Below are positions 52,474 to 60,425 of a DNA stretch of 64,000 nucleotides, piece after piece. A program made the translations under genes and the position numbers. Numbering within the stretch: position 1 is the first letter of the stretch; the number at the start of each line of letters is the position of its first letter. The notes beneath the pieces were generated by a model. That model was not told where the DNA came from and did no database searches. It saw nothing but the letters and a program-made list of their open reading frames with translations. This DNA comes from Hyalangium versicolor (GTDB lineage: Bacteria; Myxococcota; Myxococcia; Myxococcales; Myxococcaceae): contig NZ_JAHXBF010000002.1 of assembly GCF_020103695.1 (NCBI RefSeq), positions 682,001-746,000 on the forward strand, read 5' to 3'.

Positions 52474-54444
52474 TCAGTTCGAGTCCGCGTGGAACCAGCG
52501 CCGGAGGTCGTCGAGACCTTCCACGCGCTGGGCCCGCGGGAGGCTCTCCAGGAAGGCCCGCCCGTAGGGCTTCGTGACGATGCGGCGATCGAGCATCGCC
52601 ACCGCGCCCCGGTCCTTCTGCGTGCGGATGAGCCGCCCGAAGCCCTGGCGCAGTGCCAGCGTCGCCTGAGGGAGCTGGTACTGCTCGAAGGCCTCCTCGC
52701 CGCGCGCTTCGATCTGCTTGATGCGCGCCGCGACCAGCGGATCCCCGGGCGAGGCGAACGGCAGCCGATCGATGATGAGCAGGCTCAGCGCATCGCCGGG
52801 CACGTCCACGCCCTCCCAGAAGCTGTGCGCGGCGAAGAGCACGCTGGGCATCTCCCGGAACGCCTCCAGGAGCTGCTGCTTGGGACGCTCACCCTGCTTC
52901 AGCACCTGGTAAGGCAGCCGCGACTTCGTCAGCTCGTAGGCCCGCTCCAGGTTGCGCAGGCTGGTGAAGAGCACGAAGGCCCGCCCTCCGGAGACCTCGC
53001 ACAGTTGGAGGATCTCCTCGGCCACCGCCTCGATGAAGCCGGGTGCCGCAGGATCCGGCAGGTGCGTGGGCAAGTAGAGCGCTGCTTGCTGCGTGAAGTC
53101 GAACGGGCTCGGCACGGCGATCGTCCGCACCTCCGCCACCGGGACGCCTTCGTCGTCGTACAGCCCCATGCGCCGCGCGAAAAAGTCGAACCGCCCCTCG
53201 GCCGCCAGCGTCGCCGAGGTGAACACCACCGTGTCCACGCCGCCGTAGAGCCGCCCGCGCATCTCCTTGGCTACGTCAATGGGACTGGCGCGCAGGAACA
53301 CGCCTCGCCCCCGGGACTCCGCCCAGTACACGTGGTCCGTGGAGTCCGCCTTCTCCAAGAAGGTCAGCTCCTCCGCCATCTCCGAGCCCCGGCGTGCCAG
53401 GGCCAGCATCTCCGGCTCGCGCTCGCTCGAGGTGAACGAGGACAGTGCCGCCAGCGCCTGGCGCACGAGTTCCAGCGGCCCGGCCAGCGTCGCCATCCGG
53501 TCCGGCTTCAGCGGCACACCGCCCTCGGCCCCGGCCAGACCGAGCACTCGCGGCGCCTGGGTGAAGAGCACCTCCGCGTGCGTGCGCACCCGCGCTGACA
53601 GGGCTCGCAGCGTGGTGAAGCGCGAGTCCGTCTCCGGCAGCGCCGCCACCGCATCCCGCGCCAGCTCCTCCAGCCGATGGTTGGAGATGCTCGTGCCGAA
53701 CTGTCCGCTCGCCGCGTCCTCGAGCGCGTGCGCCTCGTCGAAGATGACGGCCTCGTACAGGGGCAGCACGCCTTCGCTGCGCCGGCCCGCGCCCTTGAGC
53801 GCCAGATCCGCGAAGAAGAGGTGGTGGTTCACCACCAGCAGGTCGGCAGACTCCGCCTCGCGCCGCATCCGCGTCACAAAGCACTGTTCGTACAGCGGGC
53901 ACTTCGTGCCCACGCACGTGTCCGCCGTGGCCGACAGCCGGGGCCAGGCGCTGAAGTTCTCTGGAATCTCCAGCTCGGCACGGTCGCCGGTCTCCGTGCG
54001 ACCCGCCCACGTCTGGATCATGGGCCAGTAGCGCACCTCTTCGCGCGAGCCGAAGGTCGGATCCTTCGTGAAGGCGTTGAAGCGCTGCAGGCACAGGTAG
54101 TTGCCGCGCCCCTTGAGATAGGCGGCCTCGAACTCCAGGCCCATCCGGTCCTTCAGCAGCGGCAGGTCCTTGTAGAAGATCTGGTCCTGCAGCGTCTTCG
54201 TGGCTGTGGAGACGACCACCCGGCGCCCGGACAGCAGGGCGGGAACCAGGTAGGCGAGCGTCTTGCCCGTGCCCGTGCCGGCTTCGGCCAGCAGATAGCT
54301 GCGCTCGGTGAAGGCGCGTTCCACGGAGCGCGCCATCTGGAGCTGCTCCGGGCGGTGCTCGTACGCGGGCAACGCGGATTGGAGCGCACCACCCGGGCCC
54401 AGCAGGGTATCGACGTTGAACGAGCGAACGAGCGTAAGGGCCAT
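52474..54444 (-). CDS. DinG-family ATP-dependent DNA helicase (XPD-like, Fe-S)
   Basis: This is a 656-residue helicase of the DinG/YoaA type that would unwind DNA ends or R-loops. It has Walker A AEAGTGTGKTLAYLVPAL, a candidate Fe-S cluster of four cysteines (NYLC, DTCVGTKC, EQC), the DEAH box VIFDEAHALED, and C-terminal motifs FTSATLA, ARFV-like FVLFTSLRNLERA and QGFGRLIRTQKDRGAV. The ATG at 54444 is chosen because it precedes the helicase N-terminus; an in-frame ATG at 54558 adds 38 unlikely residues. It converges with the PilT pair and is divergent from the lipoprotein cassette. Confidence 0.92.
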   Translation of the reverse strand: MALTLVRSFNVDTLLGPGGALQSALPAYEHRPEQLQMARSVERAFTERSYLLAEAGTGTGKTLAYLVPALLSGRRVVVSTATKTLQDQIFYKDLPLLKDRMGLEFEAAYLKGRGNYLCLQRFNAFTKDPTFGSREEVRYWPMIQTWAGRTETGDRAELEIPENFSAWPRLSATADTCVGTKCPLYEQCFVTRMRREAESADLLVVNHHLFFADLALKGAGRRSEGVLPLYEAVIFDEAHALEDAASGQFGTSISNHRLEELARDAVAALPETDSRFTTLRALSARVRTHAEVLFTQAPRVLGLAGAEGGVPLKPDRMATLAGPLELVRQALAALSSFTSSEREPEMLALARRGSEMAEELTFLEKADSTDHVYWAESRGRGVFLRASPIDVAKEMRGRLYGGVDTVVFTSATLAAEGRFDFFARRMGLYDDEGVPVAEVRTIAVPSPFDFTQQAALYLPTHLPDPAAPGFIEAVAEEILQLCEVSGGRAFVLFTSLRNLERAYELTKSRLPYQVLKQGERPKQQLLEAFREMPSVLFAAHSFWEGVDVPGDALSLLIIDRLPFASPGDPLVAARIKQIEARGEEAFEQYQLPQATLALRQGFGRLIRTQKDRGAVAMLDRRIVTKPYGRAFLESLPRAQRVEGLDDLRRWFHADSN

Positions 54445-54645
54445 CGGAGGAGAGCCTCGGTCCAACGAGGCAGTCGGACAAGATAACAGCCAGACGAGCC
54501 GGAAAGATCGGTACTTTTGGAGCTCCTTGCTCGGCTGCTCGCGCCGAGGTTCTCCCAAGGGGGAGACTCTGCGCCGAGGTCGGTGTGCAGGCGCCCTGCT
54601 CGTGTGGGTACGAACCTCCCTTGCTCAGACCCGAGAACGATTCGG

Positions 54646-54674
54646 TTGGCGCAAGGCCCTTGCGGGCCTGTAAA
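54646..54674 (+). promoter_or_regulatory. Candidate promoter of the JAMM lipoprotein cassette, with palindrome in spacer
   Basis: TTGGCG (54646-54651) and TGTAAA (54669-54674) are 17 bp apart. The spacer overlaps the 13-bp palindrome GCAAGGCCCTTGC (54651-54663), a possible operator. The predicted leader to the ATG at 54716 is about 35 nt. Confidence 0.45.
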
Positions 54675-54715
54675 AATCGACGCCCGAACGCACCCAGGAG
54701 CTCCGGGCAGTCCTT

Positions 54716-55369
54716 ATGCGGCATGGCGTGATCTTCTTGCTGGTGGGGTGGGGCCTTGCAGGCTGCGCCAGCGCCCCCCAGCTCCCCAGAGGCGCCTCCG
54801 CTCCTGGCAATGAACAGGACTACGGCTTCAATCAAAACGGATTCGTCTGGGTTCGTGGGCCATGGACCGCCATCCAGCCTTCTCGCGACATGGACGAAGT
54901 CATCGACCAGCTTTGTCCCGCAGTCATGGAGCTCCCTCTCGCCACATTCGGGGACTACGGCCGAGAGTACTGTGGGGCCATCTACACCCTCGGAGAAGGG
55001 ACTTATTACGCCAGCAAGCCCTCACCCCTGCGCAAGAAGGACCGGAAGGAGCCCGCTTCAGACAAGACGTGCATTACCCCCCGGTACGTCATGGATCAAC
55101 GAGGGCATGCGATCACTCAACTCGATTATCACGGCCACCCTTGGCGGACATCACGCATGTCGGACAAAGACCGGGAAGGGCTCCGTCAAATATGGCCGAT
55201 CCGCATCCAGTTCGACGGCCGATGCACCATCCAGAAATTCATTCCCAATCCGGGCAGCTCGCGTCCGGGTGAAGTCTACGAACGCCGTGGCAAGACCTGG
55301 GTCCTCATTGGCCTCGTCAACCCCGAGGACAAGCTCTCTGGCCATATGACCCCCATCACCGGCCCGTGA
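54716..55369 (+). CDS. Lipoprotein with JAMM/MPN-type metallopeptidase motif (DUF4329-like)
   Basis: This 217-residue protein has a clean lipoprotein signal (MRHGVIFLLVGWGLAGC). The mature part contains an N-terminal Glu segment REYCGAIYTLGEGTYYAS (about 81-98) and then HGHPWRTSRMSDKD (about 140-153), an exact match to the metal-binding JAMM pattern HxHx7SxxD. DUF4329-type domains with this pattern occur in polymorphic toxins, whereas other JAMM enzymes are isopeptidases or amidases, so the role is open. A final segment (GRCTIQKFIPNPGSS, EVYERRGKTWVLIGL) may be a beta extension. Codon use looks less GC-biased than in neighbours. The next gene starts 27 bp downstream. Confidence 0.78.
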   Translation: MRHGVIFLLVGWGLAGCASAPQLPRGASAPGNEQDYGFNQNGFVWVRGPWTAIQPSRDMDEVIDQLCPAVMELPLATFGDYGREYCGAIYTLGEGTYYASKPSPLRKKDRKEPASDKTCITPRYVMDQRGHAITQLDYHGHPWRTSRMSDKDREGLRQIWPIRIQFDGRCTIQKFIPNPGSSRPGEVYERRGKTWVLIGLVNPEDKLSGHMTPITGP

Positions 55370-55396
55370 CGTCACGCAACCCGAGTTGGAGGAACC

Positions 55397-55816
55397 ATGC
55401 GTAGCACTCTGCCAATGTTCATAGGGCTCGTCCTCACGGCTTGTACGCACACGAACTCATCCTTATATGTCCCACCCGAGGAGGCGGCGTGGTTCAAGTT
55501 CCCGTACGAGCTTCCGGATACCGGAAATCAGACCGTGCCCGGTGCCATGGCCGTCGCGATTCAACTCGCGATGGATGACTTCCTGCCGCGTGACACGAAA
55601 CCCGAGCGCGACACTTCGCCACAAGACGTCTGCCTTCAGCAGCGTCAATCCTATGACGTGAAGGCCGCACCAGGTTCTGCGGACATCATCTGGGTCGACA
55701 TCTCGCTGAGCTCCGGCGCATGCACCCGAGGACCAGGCCCGTTGCTCGACATTGGCGCGACATATGCCATCGATAAAGCTCAATGGCGCATCCTGGCCGT
55801 GCGCTCACTACAATGA
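55397..55816 (+). CDS. Lipoprotein of a tandem paralogous pair (copy 1)
   Basis: I do not recognise a family. This is a 139-residue lipoprotein with signal MRSTLPMFIGLVLTAC and a strong ribosome site (GGAGGAACC before ATG). The mature part has three blocks shared with the next gene: PPEEAAWFKFPYELP, AVAIQLAMDDFLPRDTKP and a C-terminal RQSYDVKAAPGSAD ... LLDIGATYAID. It probably forms a small beta/alpha domain with two cysteines. It lies within a cassette headed by a JAMM lipoprotein and could be an inhibitor, substrate or immunity factor; that is inference. Confidence 0.72.
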   Translation: MRSTLPMFIGLVLTACTHTNSSLYVPPEEAAWFKFPYELPDTGNQTVPGAMAVAIQLAMDDFLPRDTKPERDTSPQDVCLQQRQSYDVKAAPGSADIIWVDISLSSGACTRGPGPLLDIGATYAIDKAQWRILAVRSLQ

Positions 55817-55836
55817 GACGGAGAACGGCGGCCGAC

Positions 55837-56379
55837 ATGAGACACCTCGTTCTTAGCCTCCTTTGCGTTGCAGCCTCCGCCTGTACGGCTCCGCGACGGC
55901 TCGTCCCCCATGCCTCCCCCGAGGAAGCGGCCCGAGTGGAATTTCCCGCGATGGACATTCCCGAGGAAGGGAGTGTGCGCATCAACGGGAACGCCGCCGC
56001 CTCAATCCAACTCGCCATGGAGGATTTTCTCTCCTGGGAAGCAGAGCCTACGCAGTCTCCCATCCAGGTGTCTCCGTGCTTGACCCACCGTGAGTCCTAC
56101 GATGTGACCACTGCGCCCATCCCCGATGGGGTCATGCTGGTGCGCTTTGACGTGAACACGGGTGTCTGCCAGCCGGACGACCAACTCCTCGACATCATCA
56201 CATACGCCATCGACATCCGGACGATGCGCATCATCTCGCGCGAGATACGCACACGCCCCAATCCCACCTTCCGCCTTCCAACCCCGGTTCCTTCAACAGC
56301 TCCTACTCAACCCCCAAACCCGGAAGCTCCAGCCATAGCACCCGAGGCGCCCCCCTCTCCCACCCAACCAGGTCGCTGA
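55837..56379 (+). CDS. Lipoprotein of a tandem paralogous pair (copy 2)
   Basis: This 180-residue lipoprotein is a paralogue of the preceding gene. Shared blocks are SPEEAARVEFPAMDIP, ASIQLAMEDFLSWEAEP and RESYDVTTAPIPDG ... LLDIITYAID. The signal MRHLVLSLLCVAASAC has a weaker lipobox. Two starts are possible: ATG at 55837, or ATG at 55813, which overlaps the upstream stop (ATGA) and adds eight residues. The C-terminal 45 residues are Pro/Thr/Ala-rich, a disordered spacer absent from copy 1. It converges with the propeller lipoprotein at 56384. Confidence 0.7.
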   Translation: MRHLVLSLLCVAASACTAPRRLVPHASPEEAARVEFPAMDIPEEGSVRINGNAAASIQLAMEDFLSWEAEPTQSPIQVSPCLTHRESYDVTTAPIPDGVMLVRFDVNTGVCQPDDQLLDIITYAIDIRTMRIISREIRTRPNPTFRLPTPVPSTAPTQPPNPEAPAIAPEAPPSPTQPGR

Positions 56380-56383
56380 CGCA

Positions 56384-57775
56384 TCAGGGGATGGGGCCCA
56401 CCTGCTCACTCGGCCCGGTGTCGGTGCCGAAGAGGCTCATCGTCCGCGCGTTCACCGGGAAGGTCAGCGTGCGCTTCACCGTGAGCGAGGCCGTGTCGAT
56501 CTCGCTGACCGTGCTGTCCACGTTGTTCGCCACGAAGAGAGAGCGCCCATCCGGCGAGAGCGCATCCCCGTGGATGCCAGTGCTCAGCCCCACCGGAATG
56601 GACTCGCGCTGGACCAGCACGTACGGGCGCGAGACATCCACGACCAGCTCCTTGCGCACGTGCGAGCTGACATCGTCGGTGGCAGCCGAGGGAGTGATGA
56701 ACAGCGTCTTCCCATCACGGCTGAGCACGAGGTGCGAGCCCTGGGCCCTCGCCTCGTCCGTGCCCTCGAGCTTCGAGTCGCACGCAGGCCCGCTGTAGAA
56801 CAGCGGCAACTGGCCGACAAGGCTGTCCGCAGCGGCATCCACCAGCGCGAGCTGCCCGATCTGGCAGGAGGCGCCAGCGGGGTTGGAGCTGCCTTCGCGC
56901 GGAGTCTCCTGCAGGGAATAGATGAAGCTGCCATCGCGCTGCGCCACGGTGTGGCCTCCTCCCTTGCCGCCCGTGTAGAGCAGATTGAAGGAAGGAGACG
57001 GCGCATCCACATTGATCGAGAGGATGACACCAGGCCCCGTGAGGTTGCAGTACGCCCGGCCCGAGAGCTTCGACGTGGCACAGCCATGCGGCAGGACCGG
57101 AGTGCTCAGGTCACAGGCAAAGCCCAACTCCCCCGCGGAGAAGGTCCGCACCTTCTGGATGTTCTTCACGTCCGAGTAGTCGAACACGCTCACCACGTCA
57201 TTGCAGTCGGCGATGTTGCTGATGACGACGCGCTCACGCGTGCTGCTGAAGCTGGCCATGTGGTGACCGACGCCCAGGCGCACCTCGCCCACTCGCTGGA
57301 GATACGTGGGGCTGCCTGGCGTGACATCCACGAACAGCGCGGTGGAGGAATCCGCCTTGCCGCCACGTCCATCGTTCAGCGTGAGCCAGTAGCGCTTCCC
57401 GTCGCGCGTCGGGCTCACATACGAGTGCGTCGGCCGCTCGCCGCCCATGGACGAGGAAGAAAAGCGGGCACGCTCCTTCAGCGTATGCCCATCCACGGCA
57501 AGCACCTCGTCACGGCTGGTGAGGTGGAGCATCACCGTGCCGTCCTCCAGCACCTGGAGATCCGAGGGGCTCGAGACATCCTGCACCACGCCCTCGCGCT
57601 GCGTTCCCGTCTCCACGTCGAAAGAGACCAGGGTGCCCTCCGAGGCCACGAAGAAGGTGGGCTTCAGCGACTCGGGTTCGGGGTTCGGATCCGTGTCCGG
57701 GCTCGAACCACCCCCACACGCCGCCAACGAGAAGACAGCATCCAACAGCAGCAAGGTTCTCATCCGACGTGACAT
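56384..57775 (-). CDS. Beta-propeller lipoprotein
   Basis: This 463-residue lipoprotein has a signal ending SLAAC and a Gly/Ser/Asp/Pro linker. The rest is made of recurring beta-strand units (SFDVETGTQREGVVQDVSSP, SHLVLSRDGKTLFITPSAAT, SPDGRSLFVANNVDSTVSEI) typical of seven-bladed YVTN/WD40-type propellers. Such domains often bind proteins or act as lyase or dehydrogenase scaffolds; nothing catalytic is visible. It starts 11 bp after the RegA-type gene and is the last gene of a five-gene leftward operon, so it may be a target or sensor of that pathway. Confidence 0.8.
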   Translation of the reverse strand: MSRRMRTLLLLDAVFSLAACGGGSSPDTDPNPEPESLKPTFFVASEGTLVSFDVETGTQREGVVQDVSSPSDLQVLEDGTVMLHLTSRDEVLAVDGHTLKERARFSSSSMGGERPTHSYVSPTRDGKRYWLTLNDGRGGKADSSTALFVDVTPGSPTYLQRVGEVRLGVGHHMASFSSTRERVVISNIADCNDVVSVFDYSDVKNIQKVRTFSAGELGFACDLSTPVLPHGCATSKLSGRAYCNLTGPGVILSINVDAPSPSFNLLYTGGKGGGHTVAQRDGSFIYSLQETPREGSSNPAGASCQIGQLALVDAAADSLVGQLPLFYSGPACDSKLEGTDEARAQGSHLVLSRDGKTLFITPSAATDDVSSHVRKELVVDVSRPYVLVQRESIPVGLSTGIHGDALSPDGRSLFVANNVDSTVSEIDTASLTVKRTLTFPVNARTMSLFGTDTGPSEQVGPIP

Positions 57776-57786
57776 GGAGGAGAAGC

Positions 57787-58344
57787 CTACTGCGCGGGCG
57801 GGTACTTCTGCAGCTTGCGCTGGAGCGAGCGCCGGTGCAGCCCCAGACGCCGGGCCGCCTCGGAGATGTTGCCACCGCAATCAGCCAGGACCCGCTGGAT
57901 GTGCTCCCACTCCGCCCGAGCCAGCGAGGGAGCCTGTACGTCCTCGGCCACCTGGGGACTGGGGTCTCCGAGACCCCGCGCCAGCGCCACGAGCAGATCA
58001 TCCACATCCGCCGGCTTCGGGACGTAGTTGAGCGCCCCCAACCGCACCGCCTCCACCGCCGTGGCGATGCTGCCGTAGCCCGTGAGGACCAGGATGCGCG
58101 TCGAGGCATCCATCGCGTGCAGCTCGCGCACCAGCTCCAGCCCGCTGCGCCCCGGCATCCGCAGATCCACCACCGCCAGCTCCGGAGACTCCTGCCGTGC
58201 AATCTCCAGCGCCTCATCCACCGAGCCCGCGGTCACCACCTCGTAGCCGCGCTCGCGGAAGGCGCGTGCCAGCCGCTCGCGGAACACCTCATCATCATCC
58301 ACGAGCAGCAGAAAGGGGGCGTCGGAGGCTCTCGAAGGCAACAT
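57787..58344 (-). CDS. RegA/PrrA/ActR-type redox response regulator
   Basis: This 185-residue regulator has a receiver domain (LLVDDDEVFRERLARAF, phosphorylated Asp in VVDLRMPGRSG at about 63, LTGYGSIATAV, PKPADVDDLL) and a short C-terminal Fis-type helix-turn-helix (NISEAARRLGLHRRSLQRKL). The receiver-plus-Fis layout and Trp-rich linker match RegA/ActR/PrrA. It starts at ATG 58344, 13 bp after the RegB-type kinase stop. It likely binds DNA as a dimer once phosphorylated, but its target genes cannot be read here. Confidence 0.88.
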   Translation of the reverse strand: MLPSRASDAPFLLLVDDDEVFRERLARAFRERGYEVVTAGSVDEALEIARQESPELAVVDLRMPGRSGLELVRELHAMDASTRILVLTGYGSIATAVEAVRLGALNYVPKPADVDDLLVALARGLGDPSPQVAEDVQAPSLARAEWEHIQRVLADCGGNISEAARRLGLHRRSLQRKLQKYPPAQ

Positions 58345-58357
58345 GGTGTCTCCGGGC

Positions 58358-59680
58358 TCACGCACCCGAGGGCTGGACAGTCGCCCCCTCGGCCTCCGAG
58401 GACAACGGGGCAAATTGTCGCAGGCGCTCCACCGGCCACGCCATCTCCACGCGCGTGCCCTTCCCCGGCACCGAGCGCAGCTCCAATCTCCCGCCCAGCT
58501 GATCCAGCACCGCACGCGCCAGGAAGAGGCCCAGCCCCATGCCCTCGCCCGGAGGCTTGGTGGTGAAGAAGGGCTCACCCGCGCGCGCCAGCACCTCCGC
58601 CGGCATGCCCTCGCCCGCGTCCTCCACGGACAGCCGCCAGCCCTGCTCCTCGCGCACGAGCGCCAGCCGCACCTGGCCCCCCGAAGGCGAGGCCTGGAGC
58701 GCGTTCTTCACCACTCCTCGGATCGCATGCGTCAGCGCCCGCGCCGGCAGCGTCACCTCTTCCTTCCCCTGCAGCCCGCCCGTCTCCACCTGCACGCGCT
58801 CACGGCCTCGCAAACCATCCAGCGCGCTCTCCAGCAAAACCACCGGCGTCACCGCGACAAAGGCCTCACCCCGGCTTGCGCCCGCATCCGCGGCCATCTG
58901 GGCGAGGATGTCGTGGCAACGCGCCACCTGCTGGCGGATCAGCTGCGCATCCTCCCGCCCCGCAGGGGACAACTCCGCCCGCCGCTCCAGCTCTCGCGCC
59001 ACCACGGCGATGGTGGACAAGGGCGTGGACAACTCGTGCGCTGCGCCAGCAGCCAGCGTGGCAAGGGCCGCCAGCTTCTCGTTGCGCGCCGTCACCGCTC
59101 GGGCCGCCACCAGCTCCGCCTCGCGCTCAGCCAGAGCCCGAGTCACGCGCTGCACGAAGTAGACGATGAAGCCCGAGGCCACACCGAAGGCCAACCACAT
59201 GCCCTCCAGGTGCAGCGGCACATCATTGATGTGGTGATGATGAACGCCTCCGGTAGCGCCGCCCGGCACCCACAGGTGCCGGAAGAACAGGGCCCCGAAG
59301 CACCCGAGCGCCAGCGTCACCAACGCCCATGTCCACCGCGCGTGCAGCACCACCGCCGCCAACGCGATGTGCACCAGGTACAGCGTGCTGAACGGGTTGA
59401 AGGGGCCACCGCTCAGGTCCAACAGCACCGTGAGCACCCCCACGTCCAGCGCCATCACCGCCCACAGCATCCACTCGCGAATCTCGCGAGGCCGCCGGGC
59501 CCACAGCCCCAGCGCCACGTTGCTGGCCGCGCCCACGCCCACCGTGGCGAACAGCGGCACCAGCGGCAGCGGCATCCCCACTCCCAGGTCCGCCAGGAGG
59601 ATCAGCACCACCTGCCCCACCACCGCGCCCCAGCGCAGCTTCAGCAGCCACGAGAGGTTGATGGCGTGCGCGTCCCGCAC
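58358..59680 (-). CDS. RegB/PrrB-type membrane sensor histidine kinase
   Basis: This 440-residue kinase has six membrane helices (residues about 15-180). Between helices lies GGPFNPFSTLYLVHI, matching the GGxxNPF quinone-binding motif of RegB/PrrB redox sensors. The H-box is AAGAAHELSTPLSTIAVVAR and the ATPase domain has VKNALQAS, VEDAGEGMP and GEGMGLGLFLARAVL. A cysteine in ARCHDIL lies in the dimerisation domain; whether it is the redox-active cysteine is uncertain. It starts with GTG at 59680, one base after the previous stop. Confidence 0.88.
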   Translation of the reverse strand: MRDAHAINLSWLLKLRWGAVVGQVVLILLADLGVGMPLPLVPLFATVGVGAASNVALGLWARRPREIREWMLWAVMALDVGVLTVLLDLSGGPFNPFSTLYLVHIALAAVVLHARWTWALVTLALGCFGALFFRHLWVPGGATGGVHHHHINDVPLHLEGMWLAFGVASGFIVYFVQRVTRALAEREAELVAARAVTARNEKLAALATLAAGAAHELSTPLSTIAVVARELERRAELSPAGREDAQLIRQQVARCHDILAQMAADAGASRGEAFVAVTPVVLLESALDGLRGRERVQVETGGLQGKEEVTLPARALTHAIRGVVKNALQASPSGGQVRLALVREEQGWRLSVEDAGEGMPAEVLARAGEPFFTTKPPGEGMGLGLFLARAVLDQLGGRLELRSVPGKGTRVEMAWPVERLRQFAPLSSEAEGATVQPSGA

Positions 59681-59681
59681 C

Positions 59682-60425
59682 TCACGACCCTCCGAAGGAC
59701 ATCCGGAACTGGCGGAAGATGAGGAACCCCATCACCATCAGGACGATCAACAGAATCAGCGCGACCAGCAGCTGCCCCCGGGAAGAGGTGGCCGGCGTCG
59801 CGGACTGCCGGAGCGACACAGGCGAGGCCGAGGCCAACCGCACCACCTCATCCCGCCCGCGCTGCGCATAGAGATCCTCCGGCGCCTGCGCCAAGCGGAT
59901 GCGGTACAGGCGCCCCGCCATGGCCAGCTCGCCGCGCCCCACCGCGAGCGACAGCAGCCGATCGTGCGCGTCGCGATCGTCCCACCGCTCCAGCACGGAG
60001 AGCCACGCGGCCCGGAGGGGCTCTGTCACCTGCTGCTCGACCGGATCGAAGTTGGCGTACACCAGGCCGCACGAGGCGCAGGCCGCCGCGTCCTCCCGCC
60101 GAGCCGCGATGCACTTGGGACAGAAACCGGCGGGCACCGCGAAGGGATCTCCCGAGCGCGCCAGCTCCGCCGCCTCCCTCACCTGCCCCTCGGAGGGCCG
60201 CAGCGCCACCACCTTCAGCGCCGGCGCCGCGGTGGTGCGAGGCGCGGGCACCGGAGGCGAGGCCTGCTCCGCGCTCGTCTGCGCCACGGCCGCCGCCAGC
60301 GCCTCCTCGGGCCGGGCGCGGCTCTCCTGGCCGCAGCGCGCGCACGTCATCACCAGCACGCCCAGCTCCACCCGGAACGCCGCCGGGGGCGCGAGCCGCT
60401 CGCATGCATCGCAGAGGTACCTCAT
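59682..60425 (-). CDS. Zinc-ribbon membrane protein
   Basis: I do not recognise a named family. The 247-residue product has two CxxC pairs near the N-terminus (YLCDAC, MTCARC) and two more in the middle (GFCPKC, CASCG at about 123-142), so two zinc ribbons are likely. One membrane helix (GQLLVALILLIVLMVMGFLI) lies near the C-terminus, tail-anchoring the ribbons in the cytoplasm. It overlaps the upstream peptidase gene by ATGA at 60422-60425 and leads into the RegB-type gene. Possibly an accessory factor for the peptidase or a substrate of it. Confidence 0.75.
   Translation of the reverse strand: MRYLCDACERLAPPAAFRVELGVLVMTCARCGQESRARPEEALAAAVAQTSAEQASPPVPAPRTTAAPALKVVALRPSEGQVREAAELARSGDPFAVPAGFCPKCIAARREDAAACASCGLVYANFDPVEQQVTEPLRAAWLSVLERWDDRDAHDRLLSLAVGRGELAMAGRLYRIRLAQAPEDLYAQRGRDEVVRLASASPVSLRQSATPATSSRGQLLVALILLIVLMVMGFLIFRQFRMSFGGS

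Noticed and set aside
53276..54835. Leftward 519-codon open frame overlapping the dinG gene in another frame
   Set aside because: It has no domain, while the helicase frame has all XPD/DinG motifs over the same DNA.
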